DNA of 7,431 nt from Acidobacteriota bacterium (GTDB lineage Bacteria; Acidobacteriota; Vicinamibacteria; Vicinamibacterales; Fen-181). The number at the start of each line of letters is the position of its first letter. Position 1 is the stretch's first letter. The stretch spans positions 1-7,431 of the forward strand of contig PMKG01000216.1 of the NCBI GenBank assembly GCA_003157675.1. Direction: 5' to 3'. Both the position numbers and the translations under genes were made by a program. Of the stretch, positions 5,151 through 7,431 are shown in pieces. A model generated the notes under the pieces. That model searched no databases and was not told the DNA's origin. It was given only the letters and a program-made list of their open reading frames with translations.

Positions 5151-5205
5151 AGGCTCAAGGCTCAAGACTCAAGGCTCAGGACGTGAGCCCTGAGCCCTGA
5201 GCCTT
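5151..5205. terminator. Bidirectional hairpin built from heptamer repeats between convergent genes
   Basis: Four direct 7-mers AGGCTCA (5151-5178, the third AGACTCA) are followed by GGACG and three inverted 7-mers TGAGCCC, TGAGCCC, TGAGCCT (5184-5204). Positions 5157-5178 pair with 5184-5205 at 19 of 22 positions around a 5-nt loop. An alternative perfect 10-bp stem is AAGGCTCAGG (5171-5180) with CCTGAGCCTT (5196-5205). It fills most of the 74 bp between the stop of the small exported protein (5136) and the stop of the M14 gene (5211), the place for a shared terminator. There is no T-run on either strand, so intrinsic termination is not certain. Confidence 0.7.
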
Positions 5206-5210
5206 CGTGA

Positions 5211-7431
5211 CTACCTCCCCGCCTCCAGGTGATTCCAGTTCAGAATCGCGTTGAACCCGAGGTTGAAGCTGCCGAACGTCTCGTACCGCCAGTAAGGCCG
5301 ATTCGCGAACATCACGATGTGGCCCTTGCCGAGCGGGGCGTCGATGACCAGCGCCCGGCCGACCAGCGCCTGCTGACCGAGCAGCCCGCCGCTGAGCAGC
5401 ATGTCGTTCGGATCAGTCGGGAAGCGCAGGATGACGCGCGGCCGCGAAGCCGCGCTGGCTGCGCCCGCACCGCCGCGTCCGCCCCGGCCTGCGCCGCCGG
5501 CCATGTCGGCCGGCATCGCCCCGCGCTGGCCGCGCCCGCCCGCCGCCGACCCGGACGTCGCCGGTCCGCCCTCGAGCGTGGCGAGCGTTTCGGGGATCGC
5601 GTTCGGCGTCAGATTCTGTCCGACCCCGGGAATCTGCGGGCCGCCGCGCGGGCCGCCAAAGCCACCGCCGCCAAACCCGCCTCCACCGACGTTCATCACC
5701 GGTCCGGAGCTGAAGTAGATCGGGAGGGCGTCGGCGTCGTAGCCGTAGGCGATCGGGCTCTTGCGATCGGCGAAGACGCTCTTCATCACCACGCCGCGCG
5801 CAAACAGGCCGGCGGGTTCTTCGATGGTCACCCCGTCGATCAGGTGGTAGTCGGGGAAGATGATCGCCGTCGAGCCCTCGGTAATCAGGAGCCCGCCGTC
5901 TTCGACGAACTGGCGCAGGTTCATCAGGCCGTCGACGCCCATGCCGCCGCGGATGTCGTCGGCCGAGTCCTGCACGCCGAGATTCGGCGTCAGGTCGGTC
6001 TTCTTGTACGAAATGGGATCGGGGCCCGAGACGCCGTTCACCTGCGACTGCGCGGTGCCGCCGACTTGCGGGAAGATGATCACGTCGAACTTCCGCCGCA
6101 GGTCCGGCTCACGCAGCTTGATGTCGCCCATGTAGGTATACGGGATCTTGTACTTGTCGAAGACCATCCGCACCCAGCCCTCGTTCTGCGTGTTCGACCA
6201 GGAGTGGACGTACCCGATACGCGGCACGGTCAGTTCGTGCGACTTCACGCCCGGCGCCGACGCAACCGCGTAGGCCGCGAGACCGAACTCCTTCACCGTC
6301 GCCTCGAGTTTCGCGCGATCCGCCCCCGGGATGATGAACGCCCCGGCGGCGAACTTCTGGCCGGCCGCCTCGAACGGCTCCTCGGCCGCCAGCATCTTCA
6401 TGTCCTTGTTCGCGAATCGGAACGTGATCAGGTTCGTGTCGCCGTTGTGGTCCACGATCACGACCGGACCGGTGCCGGTGATGGTGCCGGGCACCCTGGC
6501 GTCAGCGGTGAGCAGCGTCATCGGGTGGTCGAGCACCGACTTGTCGTCCACCTTCATCGCCTTCACGTTGTGCAGCAGCGTCAGCGACCACCCGGTGTCG
6601 TCGTTGGGAAACGGGTTGCCGGGCGCGAAGAACTGCGTGTCGAGGAAATTGGTCACCAGCCGGCCGTACGGCTGGTCCATCCGGACGACGTAATCGCCGG
6701 CCGCGACCGGCACCTGGCCCGCCGTGAACGCCGCGTTGGCCGTGTGCACTTCCACGCCCTGGAGGCGCAGCAGGTTGACCAGGTTCGCGGCCTCGCCGTT
6801 GCGGCGCTGGCCGGCCGGGATCACCCATGCGTGCGGCGACGCGGTCCTGCCCTCGTCAACGGCCCGCTTGTTCTTCAGATAGTAGTTCTCGAGGAACATC
6901 TCCCGGTTCTTCGCGACAAACGACATCCCGAGCAGCAGCGCGCTCTGCTGGATGTTGACATTGTTGCGCGGTCCCCACTTGATGGTCTGCAGCGGCGGGT
7001 TGGGCCGGTACCATTCCTTACTCGTCGAGCCGGCCGGCAGGTTCAGCGTCTGGTTTTGCGGCCCATAGCTCTGCGTCTCGAAGAACCGGCCGATGCCATT
7101 GTGGAGATTTCCGATGAAGAAGAGATAGTTGGGCGTCCAGCCGTCGTAGTACCCCCAGGTCCACACGCCCGGCACGCCGCGCTTGGTCATCTCGGCGACT
7201 TCGTACTTCGACAGCAGCCACCACTCGTCGGTCTGCAGCGGGTCGAGCGCGATGTTGTAGGGCCCCTCTCCGGTGGACGTGTAGAGGTACGACATCGATT
7301 CGTGCAGGTCGTGAAGAACCGTCGGGTGATACTCGAGATAGGTGCGCAGGATGTTCTGCGTGATCTTCAACCCCACGCCGAGGCCATCGCGGTTGTTGTC
7401 GTGCGCGACGTACTTGCCCCAGTACGTCATG
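5211..7431 (-). CDS. M14-family zinc carboxypeptidase-like protein, N-terminus off-window
   Basis: Probably an exported metallopeptidase. The frame is open through base 7431, and the Met at 7430 is likely internal because M14 signatures begin at once, so numbering below counts from it. HDNNRDG (10-16) is the substrate-carboxylate-binding DxNRD motif. PTVLHDLHES (36-45) carries the third zinc ligand, H43. GRFFETQSYG (114-123) offers the catalytic Glu, E118. The HxxE zinc motif lies off-window upstream. Residues about 404-580 plus 664-739 resemble a class I glutamine-amidotransferase-like fold (KFDVIIFPQ, LRQFVEDGGLLITEGSTA, GKGHIVMFANRPYWR), a tail known on large M14 proteins of environmental bacteria. 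This fold is interrupted by Gly- and Arg-rich low-complexity sequence at about 581-663. The stop TAG at 5213-5211 abuts the convergent hairpin. The visible 739 residues suggest a full length near 900-1000. The real substrate is unknown. Confidence 0.87.
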   Translation of the reverse strand, partial: MTYWGKYVAHDNNRDGLGVGLKITQNILRTYLEYHPTVLHDLHESMSYLYTSTGEGPYNIALDPLQTDEWWLLSKYEVAEMTKRGVPGVWTWGYYDGWTPNYLFFIGNLHNGIGRFFETQSYGPQNQTLNLPAGSTSKEWYRPNPPLQTIKWGPRNNVNIQQSALLLGMSFVAKNREMFLENYYLKNKRAVDEGRTASPHAWVIPAGQRRNGEAANLVNLLRLQGVEVHTANAAFTAGQVPVAAGDYVVRMDQPYGRLVTNFLDTQFFAPGNPFPNDDTGWSLTLLHNVKAMKVDDKSVLDHPMTLLTADARVPGTITGTGPVVIVDHNGDTNLITFRFANKDMKMLAAEEPFEAAGQKFAAGAFIIPGADRAKLEATVKEFGLAAYAVASAPGVKSHELTVPRIGYVHSWSNTQNEGWVRMVFDKYKIPYTYMGDIKLREPDLRRKFDVIIFPQVGGTAQSQVNGVSGPDPISYKKTDLTPNLGVQDSADDIRGGMGVDGLMNLRQFVEDGGLLITEGSTAIIFPDYHLIDGVTIEEPAGLFARGVVMKSVFADRKSPIAYGYDADALPIYFSSGPVMNVGGGGFGGGGFGGPRGGPQIPGVGQNLTPNAIPETLATLEGGPATSGSAAGGRGQRGAMPADMAGGAGRGGRGGAGAASAASRPRVILRFPTDPNDMLLSGGLLGQQALVGRALVIDAPLGKGHIVMFANRPYWRYETFGSFNLGFNAILNWNHLEAGR

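Noticed and set aside
1713..5205. A CRISPR array
   Set aside because: The repeats are 7-bp contiguous units without unique spacers, split over three loci, and no cas gene is present.

Overview
The window looks like chromosomal DNA from a high-GC, Gram-negative-type bacterium. Three things point, by memory rather than by a search, to Acidobacteriota (Vicinamibacteria-like): a BlaI / M56 peptidase pair whose peptidase ends in a TonB C-terminal domain, a very large M14 peptidase with Gly/Arg-rich inserts, and a short secreted protein of the 'IPFAFTVMGKTLPAGVY' kind. GC-rich codon use makes long shadow reading frames common here, and these have been left out.

Layout from left to right. (1) The 3' part of an ornithine cyclodeaminase / mu-crystallin family gene on +, cut by the window edge. 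(2) A two-domain GNAT acetyltransferase on -, convergent with (1) and only 7 bp from it. (3) A 76-82 bp gap holding a heptamer-repeat hairpin. (4) A 756-residue membrane protein on -: M56 (BlaR1-type) peptidase, then TPR region, proline/glycine linker and TonB_C domain. (5) A BlaI/MecI-type repressor on -, one base upstream of (4). (6) A 367-bp divergent intergenic region with a blaI promoter buried in a 29-bp near-perfect palindrome, a roughly 128-bp inverted-repeat element, and a GC-rich leader. (7) A small exported protein on +. (8) A 74-bp convergent spacer that is almost entirely a heptamer-built hairpin. (9) The C-terminal 740 or so residues of an M14 metallocarboxypeptidase-like protein on -, running off the right edge.

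How the genes work together. The blaI-M56 pair forms a compact regulatory operon: the repressor probably binds the palindrome over its own promoter, and the peptidase probably relieves repression on a signal. The usual penicillin-binding sensor of BlaR1 is absent. A TPR-linker-TonB_C segment stands in its place on the predicted extracytoplasmic side, so the signal is unlikely to be a beta-lactam sensed by the classical route. The remaining genes have no evident shared pathway.

The most unusual non-coding signal is a family of 7-bp units fitting NYRAGYC. They are arrayed head to head in all three intergenic regions longer than 10 bp and form hairpins. A second theme is that both blaI and the GNAT gene have a TANNNT-type -10 box so close to the ATG that their mRNAs are probably leaderless.
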